Source of the DNA: Bacteroidaceae bacterium
GTDB lineage: Bacteria; Bacteroidota; Bacteroidia; Bacteroidales; Bacteroidaceae
DNA length: 64,000 nucleotides
Direction: 5' to 3'
NCBI GenBank assembly: GCA_017622495.1
Contig: JAGAQY010000057.1
Span: 1-64,000 of the forward strand
Made by a program: the position numbers and the translations under genes. Shown here piece after piece: positions 33,704-44,100 of this stretch. Numbering within the stretch: the stretch's first letter is position 1; each line of letters opens with the position of its first letter. The notes below the pieces were generated by a model that did not search any database, was not told the DNA's origin, and saw only the letters and a list, made by a program, of their open reading frames with translations.

Positions 33704-33736
33704 TTAAAAAAAAAGGCTGTCCTTAAGGACAGCCTT
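33704..33736 (-). terminator. Terminator of the secG operon
   Basis: AAGGCTGTCC (33713-33722) pairs with GGACAGCCTT (33727-33736), loop TTAA. On the minus strand it is followed by a run of nine T, so it terminates secG and its upstream genes. Confidence 0.85.
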
Positions 33737-33765
33737 CAAATTTGTGTGTGTTATGTTCTTTGGGC

Positions 33766-34116
33766 TTAGTTTGCAGTCTCAGTGGCGGCCTCCTCAGTCA
33801 TGGGAGCCTCGGTGCCCAAGATGTTATCGGGGTTTACCGATCTTTCATTTACTGCATTCTCTATGAGTACACTGTCGTGACCCACCTCTACGCGAGAGGG
33901 CAGCTGATAAGATGCGAAGATGCAAAGCACTGCGATGCAGATAGCCAGTGTCCATGTTGCTTTCTCCAAAAAGTCGGTTGTCTTGCGAACACCCATAATC
34001 TGGTTTGATGAGGCGAAGGAAGAGGCCAAGCCACCACCCTTAGAGTTTTGAATCAAAACAATGCCACACATCAATACCGAAACGATAACGATAAGTACGA
34101 TACAAAGTAAATACAT
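33766..34116 (-). CDS. secG: Preprotein translocase subunit SecG
   Basis: This 116-residue protein has two membrane helices (about 1-21 and 52-70) separated by the SecG signature LIQNSKGGGLASSFASSNQIMGVRKTTDFLEKATW. The acidic C-terminal tail (TEAPMTEEAATETAN) is typical for Bacteroidetes. SecG assists SecYE in export. It is the last gene of a minus-strand group (sigma-54 activator, lptE, TPR protein, secG) and ends in a strong terminator. Confidence 0.95.
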   Translation of the reverse strand: MYLLCIVLIVIVSVLMCGIVLIQNSKGGGLASSFASSNQIMGVRKTTDFLEKATWTLAICIAVLCIFASYQLPSRVEVGHDSVLIENAVNERSVNPDNILGTEAPMTEEAATETAN

Positions 34117-34119
34117 ATT

Positions 34120-34884
34120 CTATTTTGAGTTATTATTAATTATCAATTTTTCTAAAAATCTGATTTGGTCTGCAAAGTAAATATTTTTTTCTGGATATTT
34201 CAAATATAAACTGCGAATAATTTCAAGAGCACGCGAATATTTGTGCTGTTTGATATAAATCTTGGCCAATGTCTCGGTAAAATAGCTTTCGTCGAGCGAT
34301 TCTTCGTCTGTATGTAGCTTTTCTTCCGTTATGTCTCGGGTGTCCTCTGAAATGTCGGCATCGCCTGCAGGAAGTGTTGCAGTCTCTTTCTCGGTGCTGC
34401 TTTTCGTTATCTCCTCTAAGGCTCGTGCTATGCTGTCTGTTTCGTCAAGTGCTGCGGCATGGTGCTCTTGACTGGACGGGGGGGTGGGGCTCTCTTCCTC
34501 GAGCAGGAAGCGCGATGCGTAGTCTCCTATGACATCGGGCATGGCTGGTAATTCGGATTGCTCTTCGGGCAGAGTGCCGAGGAAGGCATCTATCAGGCTC
34601 AGTGTACGGTCTATTCCAGGATTCTCGTCTACTACATTGTCCTCGATGGTCAACTTGTCGGAATATCCTTCGATGAGTCTGTGTAGAGAGCGGCGGTCAT
34701 ATATATAGAGTACCGAACGGCGCAACTCGACACCGAAGTCGGCCTCATGAAGCAGGTAGAGGTTGTTGAGCAGAAGAAGGCGTGCCGTCTGAAAGTAGGG
34801 GTATCGTGCAACGATACTCCTCAGCTCGTATAGCGTCTCGCGGTTGAGCCTCTCGGGGTGATTGATAAGTGCTCCTAAAACCAT
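34120..34884 (-). CDS. Tetratricopeptide-like cytoplasmic protein of unknown function
   Basis: This 254-residue protein has helical N- and C-terminal parts: LNRETLYELRSIVARYPYFQTARLLLLNNLYLLHEADF at the start, and a single TPR-like unit ESYFTETLAKIYIKQHKYSRALEIIRSLYLKYPEKNIYFADQIRFLEKL at the end. They are separated by an acidic, low-complexity linker (about residues 105-195). No signal peptide or membrane helix is seen. It sits 1 bp after lptE and 3 bp before secG, a position kept in related genomes as far as I know. A role tied to envelope biogenesis is plausible but unproven. Confidence 0.8.
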   Translation of the reverse strand: MVLGALINHPERLNRETLYELRSIVARYPYFQTARLLLLNNLYLLHEADFGVELRRSVLYIYDRRSLHRLIEGYSDKLTIEDNVVDENPGIDRTLSLIDAFLGTLPEEQSELPAMPDVIGDYASRFLLEEESPTPPSSQEHHAAALDETDSIARALEEITKSSTEKETATLPAGDADISEDTRDITEEKLHTDEESLDESYFTETLAKIYIKQHKYSRALEIIRSLYLKYPEKNIYFADQIRFLEKLIINNNSK

Positions 34885-34885
34885 A

Positions 34886-35401
34886 TTACCAGTTTGCTAC
34901 AGTGGCGTTGAATATCTGTTCTACAATCTCATCTATGATTTGTGTCACCAGCTCTTCCTGTACATCGTTGAGCTGCTGGGATGCGTCAAATTCACGGCTG
35001 GCCGAGAACTGGCGTTCAAAGTCCTCGGTATGGTTCTTGGTGTTTTCAAACTTTACATTCACCGTCATCTTAAGCTGCATCATCGAAGAGTAGCCGTCTG
35101 AGGATATGGACTTGTTGACCTGATCGTATGAGCGGATCTCACCTGAGAGCAACAGGTCGCCTCCGCGATTTACCTGCTGCAACTTGGTCTGGTTGACATA
35201 GATGTCACTTAGCGCAGTGTTGAACATGCTTTCCATCGGGCCCCATTGGTAGAGGGCGCGGTTGGGGAAGTTGTCAATGGTGATAGTCTTGATGATGTCG
35301 TAGTTGATCGATGCTCCATTAAACTTATACGATATGGTGCATCCAGTCAGTACGAGGAGCAGTACCAATGATATTCCTTTATATAGTCGGGTGAGTCTCA
35401 T
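34886..35401 (-). CDS. lptE: LptE-like LPS-assembly lipoprotein
   Basis: This 171-residue outer-membrane lipoprotein has the signal peptide ISLVLLLVLTGC with the lipid cysteine near residue 21. The following SYKFNGASINYDIIKTITIDNFPNRA and LLLSGEIRSYD match the Bacteroidetes LptE family, which plugs LptD during lipopolysaccharide insertion. It lies 9 bp after the sigma-54 activator gene and is directly followed by the TPR protein and secG, so the four are probably one operon. Confidence 0.88.
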   Translation of the reverse strand: MRLTRLYKGISLVLLLVLTGCTISYKFNGASINYDIIKTITIDNFPNRALYQWGPMESMFNTALSDIYVNQTKLQQVNRGGDLLLSGEIRSYDQVNKSISSDGYSSMMQLKMTVNVKFENTKNHTEDFERQFSASREFDASQQLNDVQEELVTQIIDEIVEQIFNATVANW

Positions 35402-35410
35402 TTTTTTTTA

Positions 35411-36646
35411 TCAATAGTTTTCCAGATTGTATTCCTTGATCTTGCGGTATAGTGTACGCTCTGATATCTTGAGCTCCTGTGCTGCGATTTTGCGCTTACC
35501 TCGACTGCGTATCAAGGCTCGTCGTATCAGCTCTTTTTCTGCATCCTCTATGGATACAGCCTCTTCTACATACTCCTCTGTATCTTGATACTCTATATCA
35601 TCGTGTTTCTGCTCCTTCATCGAGCTTATCGATATCGTGGCAGGTGTATCTCCATATTGCGAGGGGAAGAGTGATGGTTGGCCTACAGGCTGATGATGCC
35701 TGGGTAGCTCTCCACCCGTCAAGGCACTGACTTGTTGCTTTAGCTCGGTAATGTCTTTTCTCATGTCGAAGAGCACTTGATACAGTATGTCGCGCTCACT
35801 CTCAAAGGTCTTGCTCTGCTGACTCTTGCTGGTGGACAGTATGGGTAGGTTGGGCTTTATCTCAGGTAGATATTCTCTGAGCATCTCTTCTGTGACTTCA
35901 CGCTGTTTCGAGAGGAAAGAGATCTGTTCTGTGATATTCTTGAGCTGTCGTATGTTGCCTGGCCAGGGATAGGCCGATAGCAGGCGTTTGGCACTATCGG
36001 TCAACTGCAAGGGAGGTATGGTATAACGCTCGGCCGTGTCTGACGCAAACTTGCGGAAGAGCAGAGGAATGTCTGCCGGACGTTCGCGTAGGGCCGGTAT
36101 CTTGATGACAATCGTGTTGAGACGGTAGTATAGGTCTTCACGGAACTTGCCTTGCGCAATCGCATCGAGCAGGTTTACGTTAGTGGCTGCTACGACACGC
36201 ACATTGGTCTTCTCTACCCTCGAAGAACCTACTTTAATATATTCCTTCGCTTCCAGTACACGGAGCAGGCGTGCTTGGGTGGATAGGGGGAGCTCGCCTA
36301 TCTCATCCAAAAAAATGGTTCCGTTGTTGGCCTCGGCAAAATAGCCGTTGCGCTCTTCTATAGCGCCAGTAAAGGCTCCTTTTACATGGCCGAAGAGCTC
36401 AGAGTCTATGGTACCTTCAGGTATGGCGCCGCAGTTGACAGCGATGTACTTGTTGTGCTTGCGTGCGCTGTTTTGGTGGATTATCTGCGGAAAAAACTCT
36501 TTACCTACACCGCTCTCGCCTGTAACCAAAACGGTGACATCAGCAGGAGCAACCTGCATGGCTATTTCAATGGCACGGTTCAACTCTTCGGAGTTGCCAA
36601 TAATTCCGAACCGTAGCTTTATCTTCTGAATCTCCTTGCTATCCAT
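35411..36646 (-). CDS. Sigma-54-interacting AAA+ activator without receiver domain
   Basis: In this 411-residue protein the AAA+ domain starts near residue 15: Walker A GESGVGKE (43-50), the sigma-54 loop GAFTGA (90-95), Walker B IFLDEIGELP, and the arginine region LRERPADIPLL. It ends in a Fis-type HTH (KRKIAAQELKISERTLYRKIKEY). There is no N-terminal receiver, PAS or GAF domain, so activity must be set by something other than phosphorylation of its own receiver. It is first in the operon with lptE and secG. A CAAAGTTA at 36673-36680 could be its -7 box. Target genes are unknown. Confidence 0.92.
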   Translation of the reverse strand: MDSKEIQKIKLRFGIIGNSEELNRAIEIAMQVAPADVTVLVTGESGVGKEFFPQIIHQNSARKHNKYIAVNCGAIPEGTIDSELFGHVKGAFTGAIEERNGYFAEANNGTIFLDEIGELPLSTQARLLRVLEAKEYIKVGSSRVEKTNVRVVAATNVNLLDAIAQGKFREDLYYRLNTIVIKIPALRERPADIPLLFRKFASDTAERYTIPPLQLTDSAKRLLSAYPWPGNIRQLKNITEQISFLSKQREVTEEMLREYLPEIKPNLPILSTSKSQQSKTFESERDILYQVLFDMRKDITELKQQVSALTGGELPRHHQPVGQPSLFPSQYGDTPATISISSMKEQKHDDIEYQDTEEYVEEAVSIEDAEKELIRRALIRSRGKRKIAAQELKISERTLYRKIKEYNLENY

Positions 36647-36769
36647 AATTCAATGCATAACGTTTTAGCAGACAAAGTTACAACAATTCCGAGAATTTAC
36701 GAAACACAATCCTTATCTTTTGTCAAACCGGTAGGAATCTATGAATGACGGACACGTGTTGGCTTAGTG

Positions 36770-37492
36770 TCACACTGACTCTAAGACCTCAGCAAGATGC
36801 TTTATCACACGGTCAGCACAGGGGGGGGCGATGGACTCGTCTGAAGTATTCCATCCTTTCCCTTTTAGCCATATAGTATGGCAACCGAGACTGTGTGCCG
36901 GTATGACGTCTTTACTGTACGAATCGCCTACTACAAGTACTTCGCCGGGTGATAGGGCAAGTGCTTCGATGCCGAGCGCAAAGATTTGCGGATCGGGCTT
37001 GCGTATACCTACTACAGCCGATTCTATTACATCTTTGAAGTATCCGTCGATGCCATAGCTCTGTAGTACGGCATGGATATTCCCGTAGAAGTTTGATACC
37101 AATACCAGTGGATAGCCTGTAGTTAGTGTGTCAAGAATCCTACGGGTCTCTGCCATATTGGAGCGTACAATTGCATCGCATGCCTCAGCTATTTGTGATA
37201 CGGTATCTTGCAAGCTCGATTCATGGATATAGTCTTTATGCAGAGTGTTTGCCAGTTGCCTTACTTGTATACCTACTTTCTTCCGCAACATCATGAGAAA
37301 ATCATCCGTTGGCTCTATCACATGATGGGTTGCAAGGTATCGCTCGCCATGTACATAAGCGTCGCGTAGCTGCTCCTCAGCAATCTGGGGCAAGCACTTG
37401 CTGTATACTTGGCGGAAAATGTGGAACCAATGTGTACCATTCGTGTCAAGTGTACCGCCATAATCAAAGATGATACCTTTTATGTTATGCAT
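36770..37492 (-). CDS. HAD-superfamily hydrolase
   Basis: This 240-residue protein has the HAD motif I IIFDYGGTLDTNG (residues ~7-19, nucleophile and acid/base Asp), an all-helical C1 cap, motif II LVLVSNFYGN near 130, Lys in GIRKPDP near 165, and motif III VVGDSYSKDV near 195. It is a subclass I phosphatase resembling phosphoglycolate or haloacid-type members; the substrate is not predicted. It overlaps the end of the upstream flippase-like gene by 8 bp, so the two are co-translated. Confidence 0.88.
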   Translation of the reverse strand: MHNIKGIIFDYGGTLDTNGTHWFHIFRQVYSKCLPQIAEEQLRDAYVHGERYLATHHVIEPTDDFLMMLRKKVGIQVRQLANTLHKDYIHESSLQDTVSQIAEACDAIVRSNMAETRRILDTLTTGYPLVLVSNFYGNIHAVLQSYGIDGYFKDVIESAVVGIRKPDPQIFALGIEALALSPGEVLVVGDSYSKDVIPAHSLGCHTIWLKGKGWNTSDESIAPPCADRVIKHLAEVLESV

Positions 37493-38486
37493 GCTTATTG
37501 TTCTTTATGCCGTTGGCTTTAATCAATACTAATCCGATGACAATCCAGCAGAGTTCGCGCAGACGGCATAGTAGACCTGTGAAAAGACCATACCCGGCTG
37601 TCAGGTGCAGGCGCTCTGATACTAAGGCTATGCTTCCCTCGCGTGCTCCGATCTGCATGGGCATGAAGAACATAAGGTTGCTGAACAATGAAGAGAAAGC
37701 CATGATGAGTATGCTGTCTACAATGGTCACGTCGGGTGTGAGTATACGCATCAATACATATATCTCCAGGCTGCCGACGACTCGTGCCAGGAACTCTAAC
37801 CCTAATGATAGGTAGAATGTGCGCTTGTGTTGGGCGTGCAGTGCGGCTATTTGTGCATCAATGCGTTGCAGTACCTCAGTATTGCGTTCTTGGAAACGGC
37901 GTGACCAACGATTGATATAAGGGATGTGTGAGAGTATGCGAAACACTTTTACAACCAGTCCATTCCGGTAGCCCTTCATGAAAAAGTAGATGACGAGTAT
38001 ACTTAGTGCCGCTATCATGCCCATCAAGATGCCTGTGCCCCAGTCCATCGGATAGAGTATTACGAATAGTACCACTCCCAGTAGCCAAAACCAGAAATGG
38101 GAGAATATATGCATCATCGAGTACAGGATTACAGACGAGGTGGCTTTTGCTCGTCCCACATGAGGGGTCAGCTCCATGATGCGGTATGGCTCTCCTCCCA
38201 GGAGTCCAAGCGGCGTTACATAGTTGAGTACATAGCCTGAAATGGTGAGTCTATATATATAGGAGAAGGGGATGTGTGTCTGCTCCTTATCGTTGATGAT
38301 CAGGTGCCACGAGGTAGCATTCATCATGTATATAAACGCCCATAATGCAATATTGAAAGGCAGCCAGTATCCCGCCTTGCACACATTTTCCCATACCTCG
38401 CTCATTGGCATGTCAAGCGAGATGAGCATTACTCCTAATAGGACAATGCCGGCTATGAAGAAGAGGTTGCGATACTTGGCTTTCAT
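37485..38486 (-). CDS. Second UPF0104/flippase-like membrane protein
   Basis: This 333-residue protein has about eight membrane helices and family motifs: SWHLIINDKEQ near 57, GYVLNYVTPLGLLGGEPYRIM near 85 (matching the IPRxGE position of the other paralogue), and FFMPMQIGAREGSIAL near 270. It is thought to move a lipid or polyprenol-linked compound across the inner membrane, by family analogy only. It shares its message with a HAD phosphatase. The pair could dephosphorylate and flip a common intermediate; that is speculation. Confidence 0.82.
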   Translation of the reverse strand: MKAKYRNLFFIAGIVLLGVMLISLDMPMSEVWENVCKAGYWLPFNIALWAFIYMMNATSWHLIINDKEQTHIPFSYIYRLTISGYVLNYVTPLGLLGGEPYRIMELTPHVGRAKATSSVILYSMMHIFSHFWFWLLGVVLFVILYPMDWGTGILMGMIAALSILVIYFFMKGYRNGLVVKVFRILSHIPYINRWSRRFQERNTEVLQRIDAQIAALHAQHKRTFYLSLGLEFLARVVGSLEIYVLMRILTPDVTIVDSILIMAFSSLFSNLMFFMPMQIGAREGSIALVSERLHLTAGYGLFTGLLCRLRELCWIVIGLVLIKANGIKNNKHA

Positions 38487-38586
38487 GCGTTATGTGCTCA
38501 TTTTTTCTGTAAAAGTACTTGTTTTATTTGAGGCATGCAAGTTTCACTTTGATATTTTGGAATGTAGAGCACAGCATGTACGATAA

Positions 38587-38620
38587 AGGAAGAAGGATAC
38601 CTCGTGGTATCCTTCTTCCT
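38587..38620 (-). terminator. Hairpin ending the GH97-GH43-GH127 operon
   Basis: A perfect 15-bp stem (AGGAAGAAGGATACC with GGTATCCTTCTTCCT) and a TCGT loop, located 23 bp beyond the GH127 stop. The T-tract on the minus strand is short (TTTATC), so termination may be only partial. Confidence 0.65.
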
Positions 38621-38642
38621 ATGTATATATTATGGTTGACGG

Positions 38643-41129
38643 TTATTTTACAATCCATTCGAACACACCGGCTGAGAGGCGCTTGTTCATCGTAACCTCG
38701 AGCTTGAGGGCTGTGGTCTTCACCGGCTTGAAGTTAACGGTGCAAGGCTCACCTTTAGCTACGGGATAGCCGTCGGGGTTCTCTACAGGCTGCCAGTTGC
38801 CATTGGCGTCCTTGTAATAGATCTTCCAACTGTCGGGGATGCGGCATCCGCCCCAAGGCTGGTCGTCAAACCAGTATACGGTAGAGCTCTGTACGGTAGC
38901 CTCCTCGGGGAAGGTGTAGGATATCCACTCTGTAGAGTTGTTCTTGGGCCACCAGTGGGTGTAAGGCATGGAACGGTCGTTGCCATCCTTCGGCACGAGG
39001 CGGTCGGCGATGCTCTGCAGGGCGGGGATACGCATGGATGAGTTGATCTTACTCAGTGAGGCCAAGGTAGCGGGAGCTGCAGGGTTGGTGGCCTTGAGGT
39101 CTTGAGGAATCCATACCTTCATGTCGCCATTGCCACGATGACACCAAGCGTAGTAGGGGATAAGCGTGAGCTTTACCTCCTCGGTAGTGAGCTTGCCCTG
39201 CTTGTCAAAGGCGAGCGTCTGAGCATCGGTGGTGAGGGTGGTGATGTTCTGTGTCTTGTAGGTGTTGAGCTTAGCCTTGCTTGCTTCGGGGATGAAGGCA
39301 TCGAGACTGCGCTGCTCAAGGGTGAACTCGGGATTCTGGTTGATGAGCACGCTCTTGATGTCGAACTTGTTGTCGGGCCACTCGGCGCAATATACGATAG
39401 GACCGCGCTCGATGCTTACCATGCCGCGGTCGGCTTCTACCTTCTCACTGGCACGTACGGTGCGGGGCTCCATGTCGAAGTGGATGGTCACCTCATCACC
39501 CTTCTTCCACTTGCGGGGAATGGTGAAGTATCCGTCCTCGGTCACTGTACCTTCGGCCTCTACACCATTGACCTTGATGCTGTAGCCGAGGCGCTTGTTG
39601 TCGCTGTAGCTGTAGAGCTCGCCGGGGAGCGGACGGCTCTTGAGCCAGCCGGGGATACGGATCTTGAGGTCAAACTGTCCGCAGCTGTTGCGGTCCACCT
39701 TGATGTTGATGTCGCCACAATAGGGATAGCCAGTAGACTGTGTGAGAGCCACCTTCTTGCCTGCTACCGTGAGGTTCGAGGTGTTGCTGAGGAAGAGGTT
39801 TACGTATACCGCGCGATCCTTTACTGCATATACATAACCGGGTAGTGAGGGCACGAAACGGCTGATGTTGCTCGGGCAGCATGCGCAACCGAACCATGCT
39901 TGGCGCTGGTGCTGGCCCATTGACTCCAAGGGGTTGGGGTAGAAGAATTTACCACCATCGAGGCTCACACCGCTGATGAGACCGTTGTAGAGTGAACGTT
40001 CCAGTACATCGTAGTACTTAGACTCGCCATGAAGGAGGAACAGACGATGGTTTACATATACATTACCGATGGCTGCACATGTCTCGCAGTAAGCACTCAT
40101 GTTGGGAAGGTAGTAGTTGGGACCAAAGGCCTCGCCCGATGCTGTAGCGCCGATACCGCCAGTGATGTAGAGTTTCTTGTTCACGATGTTGTCCCAGATA
40201 GCGTCGATGGCATTGATGTAGGCAGAGTCGCCTGTAAGAGCTGCTACATCGGCCATACCGGCATACATATAAGTGGCACGTACGGCGTGACCTACGGCCT
40301 CGTCTTGCTCTACCACGGGCTTGTGGCTCTGTGAATACTCAGTCTTGATGGTGGTCTTGCCGCGATAATCGAGGAAGAACTTGGCCTGATCAAGGTACTT
40401 GCGGTCGCCAGTCACGAGGTACAGACGGCAGAGAGCCATCTCGGCAATCTGGTGACCAGGTACTACGCATGCTTGTCCGGGCTTGTCACCTACTTCGCGG
40501 ATGACGCAGTCGGCATAGCGGATGGCGATGTCGAGGAACTTGCGTGAGCCTGTAGCCTGATAGTGTGCTACGGCACCCTCTACCATGTGTCCGAGGTTGT
40601 AGAACTCGTGGCTGAGGTCCTCCACCTTGCTCCAGCGGGTGTCGCCAGCCCAGTGATGCGGATCGCCAGGATTCTGTGTACGTGCAGTATAGAGGTAACC
40701 GTCGGGCTCCTGAGCCGATGCGATGACGTTCAATACGCTGTCAATGTACAGCTTCAACTTCTTGTCGGGGTAGGTCTGTAGGATATAGCTGGCACCCTCG
40801 ATGGTCTTGTAGGGGTCAGTGTCGTCGAAAGAGTATCCTACGCCATTTACCTTGAACACTTTGGAGGGATCCTTCATGTGCTCGGCGGCATTGGAGAAGT
40901 TGGTGTAGCGTCCCTCGCTCTCACATTTGCTGAAGGCAAGAGGAATGGTTACTACACGGCTTGCTTCGAGGCGTTGGCCCCAGAAGCTGTTACTCTCAAC
41001 CTTTACGGAGGTAAAGGGAACCGGGGTGATGGGGTAACCACCCGAGGTGTGGTCGTGCTTGTGACCGGGATGTGCACTGATAGGCAGGATGATGGCTGCT
41101 GCAAGTGCGGTCAGAATTGCTTTTTTCAT
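38643..41129 (-). CDS. GH127-type beta-L-arabinofuranosidase with C-terminal beta-sandwich
   Basis: The protein has 828 residues from ATG 41129, with signal peptide (LTALAAAIILPISAH). The catalytic (alpha/alpha)6 barrel carries the GH127 zinc site: YCETC with Glu349 and Cys351, and FGCACCPSN with Cys417 and the presumed nucleophile Cys418. The pattern corresponds to Glu338, Cys340, Cys417, Cys418 in HypBA1 by motif. The last ~150 residues (STVYWFDDQPWGGCRIPDSWKIYYKD...) look like a discoidin-type binding domain. It should release L-arabinofuranose from plant arabinans or glycoproteins in the periplasm. It begins 1 bp after the GH43 stop, so the two are translated from one message. Confidence 0.9.
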   Translation of the reverse strand: MKKAILTALAAAIILPISAHPGHKHDHTSGGYPITPVPFTSVKVESNSFWGQRLEASRVVTIPLAFSKCESEGRYTNFSNAAEHMKDPSKVFKVNGVGYSFDDTDPYKTIEGASYILQTYPDKKLKLYIDSVLNVIASAQEPDGYLYTARTQNPGDPHHWAGDTRWSKVEDLSHEFYNLGHMVEGAVAHYQATGSRKFLDIAIRYADCVIREVGDKPGQACVVPGHQIAEMALCRLYLVTGDRKYLDQAKFFLDYRGKTTIKTEYSQSHKPVVEQDEAVGHAVRATYMYAGMADVAALTGDSAYINAIDAIWDNIVNKKLYITGGIGATASGEAFGPNYYLPNMSAYCETCAAIGNVYVNHRLFLLHGESKYYDVLERSLYNGLISGVSLDGGKFFYPNPLESMGQHQRQAWFGCACCPSNISRFVPSLPGYVYAVKDRAVYVNLFLSNTSNLTVAGKKVALTQSTGYPYCGDINIKVDRNSCGQFDLKIRIPGWLKSRPLPGELYSYSDNKRLGYSIKVNGVEAEGTVTEDGYFTIPRKWKKGDEVTIHFDMEPRTVRASEKVEADRGMVSIERGPIVYCAEWPDNKFDIKSVLINQNPEFTLEQRSLDAFIPEASKAKLNTYKTQNITTLTTDAQTLAFDKQGKLTTEEVKLTLIPYYAWCHRGNGDMKVWIPQDLKATNPAAPATLASLSKINSSMRIPALQSIADRLVPKDGNDRSMPYTHWWPKNNSTEWISYTFPEEATVQSSTVYWFDDQPWGGCRIPDSWKIYYKDANGNWQPVENPDGYPVAKGEPCTVNFKPVKTTALKLEVTMNKRLSAGVFEWIVK

Positions 41130-41130
41130 G

Positions 41131-44100
41131 TTACTTGTTATTATTGGTGTTTTGGTTATTGTTGTTTTCCCATAAGTCAAATTCGTCGAACGATACCCAT
41201 GACTTGTTGTCGGTATATGTCGTCTGGTAGAGGCCTACCTTCAGCTTCTTGCCATTGAGCTGTGGGGCGTTGATGGGTGAGCCTGGCATATCGGTCCAGC
41301 TCTTGCCATCCTGACTTGTGCGGATGGTGAAGATGTCGCCTGTGCGCTCGATTTGCAGGTAGGGATCGTAGTTCCATCCGTTGCCACGCGGATATTGTGG
41401 ACGGCTATAGCCACGAACATGGGTGAGCATGTTGCCGCAGTTGTAGTTGGGGAATACGCCGATGTGGATAATTTCCTGACCACGGTTGCCTGAGTCGTCC
41501 AATACGATGAGTCCGCCCTCGTTGTAGGCTGGTGTGCGGTGCTCGGCCTGTCCGTCGAGTGCAACCACTTTGGTCTGTACGAGGAAGTCGCCCTCCAACT
41601 CCTTATATAATATAATGCCGTTGTCCTCTTTGCGAGTGTTGAGGTTGGCGTTCGCAGAGGTGAGTTTGATAGCACCGTCTACAGCTTGTGCGCTCATGGC
41701 ATATTGTGGGTCGCCATTGGCCAGTACACCGTCCCATCCCTCCTTGTTGGCAATGTAGTCGGCAGGCTTGTCGGCTCTTTCGCCGAAGTGTACGAACTGG
41801 TCGGCTGCGATGGTGATATCGGCACTCAGTATGCGTGAGAACTGTCCGCTATCATCGGTCACCTGAACGAGGCACTTCTGTGTGGCTTTCCCGTCGGTAG
41901 CGAGGATGAGCGATGACTGATTTCCTGCGGGAATGGTAGTGCTGGGGAGGGTTAGGGTAGTATTGGACTTTCCGGCACGTTTAGGACTATCAACGCCAGT
42001 CACTGCATATCTGTAGTTGAGCAGGCCCGACTCCATGCGCTCTCCATTGCCATCCACTACGCTTACGCTGAGTAGGTTAGGGGAGAGGCTGCGTACTTGC
42101 AGGTCGAGTGCTCCGTCGAATGTAATCTTATCATTCGTGCTTGAGGGAGCAGCATAGGCTGCTTGTACATCGGCCTCCGTGAAGCTCTTGTCGAAGAACT
42201 GCAGTGAGTGCAGGTAGCCGCTAAACTTATTGCCGCCATCCATAGATGCACCCAGTGTGATGCGTCCTTCAGGACGAATCATGAGGAACATGTTCTTCTC
42301 GATGATCTTCTGTCCGTTAAGATATACACGCTCATAGTAACCGTCGAAAGTGACTACCCAATGTTGCCATTCACCTTCTCCGCTGAGGCATTCTCTCGGT
42401 GCTCCCGAGTTCTCGAACGAGGCGTTATGTGCTACAAGGCCATTGCTGCGGTCGCGGCCTTGGCGGAACTCAATCGTGGCGAGGTCGTTGCGGCGCTCGG
42501 TAAATTCGGCTACCGTCTCGATGTTGCCCACTTGTGGGTTGAGTGTCCATGCCGTGATGGTGTAGGGCGCATTGTAGGTCATCGTCTTGGGGAGACTGAA
42601 GCTGCTCTTGAGTGACTGCTGGCCATTGAAGTAGAAGGCATATTTGCCTTTCTTAATCTCTACCACAATATTCTTGTCGCCACTGAAGGTGCCGCCCGGA
42701 CGGTTCTTGATTTCCTTGAGGCTCAAGGCCTTTCCCATAGCGTAGTCATCGGCATTGATGTCTACAATCTTATTGCCCTTCTCGGCTGTTTTCAGGTGCT
42801 CGGCAGGTTCGATGTCCTTTTCATGAATCCAAGGATAGCCAGCCAGGAGCGCTTCTTCGTCAATGGCTACTTCGGGCAACAGATTCTTCGGATTCTTACG
42901 CTTGGTGGCATTGTACACCTTCACGTTCCAAATAGCAGGGAAGTGTCCGTTCTTCTGTGTGTCTGTCACCGTGATGCGGATGTATCGTGCTTTGCATGCT
43001 CCCTCATCTATCATGGGAGAGCCCTGCTGTGTGTTTTGTGTCTTGTCGGCATAGAGTGTCCAGTTGATGCCATCAACAGAGGTCTCTATCTTGTATTGGT
43101 AGAAGAAGGTGGTGTATTCAAACTGTGTCCATACCTGGTTAAACTTCTGCTCCTTGCCGAGGTCTATGGTTATCCGCTCCTCGCCATGGCACTGGCGGGC
43201 ACGCCATAGGGTGGCGTTGTTGTCGTCGGTTGCATACTCGGGCTTGAACCACTCATCGTAGTAAGATGAAGCAGTTACTTTGGCACCATAAGCCAAGTTT
43301 TCTATATAGTTCTTCTTGGCCTGCTTCTGGAACGACTCAGGGATGAGTCCTTCATGAGTAGGGATAATCTTTTGGATATTTCCCTCTGCATCGAACTCCA
43401 TCTTGTCGATACATATCTGACGGTGGAATCCATGGATGGAGTGGGGATTGTTGTGGCGGTGATACACGATGTAGTAATCGTCGCCGTCAATGAGCACGGA
43501 GTGGTGGCCAGGACCATGGATGGTGCCATCGGCATTGGTCTCCAGGATGCAACCCTTGTACTCGTAGGGCCCCATTGGTCCCTCCTTGCTGATGGCATAC
43601 TGCACGCGGTAGGTGTGGTCGTGGCATGAGCCGGACGAATAGGTGAAGTAGTAGATGCCGTCTTTCTTGAACACGAATGGTGCTTCGAAGAAATCCTTAA
43701 TCTCGGTGTTGAGGATGAGCTTCTTGTCGGTAAACGATTTGCCGTCAGGAGCGAGCTTGGCTACACCGCAGCCAAAGTTTTCGTAGATGCCCCAAGTGCC
43801 GAAGTAAAGATATTCGGAACCGTCATCATCGACAAACAGCTGTGGGTCGAGTGTGATGGCATTGTGTACGAAACGGTCTTGCACGAGGATGGCATCCGGT
43901 GCTCCGAGGCGGTTTGTCCACGGACCAGTGGGACTATCACTTTCGCCTACATAAATCACACACGGCGTGCAGTAGTAGTAGCGGTAGCTGCCGTCGGGCT
44001 GCTGCACCACATCGGGTGCCCATACCACTTCTGTCGTGGGCCAGTTCATGGTGACGTTGCGCCAGTTGACAAAATCCTTCGACATCCATACTTGGGCAGG

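Noticed and set aside
39102..39845. 247-codon open frame on the plus strand
   Set aside because: It is antisense to the GH127 gene, with no motif support.
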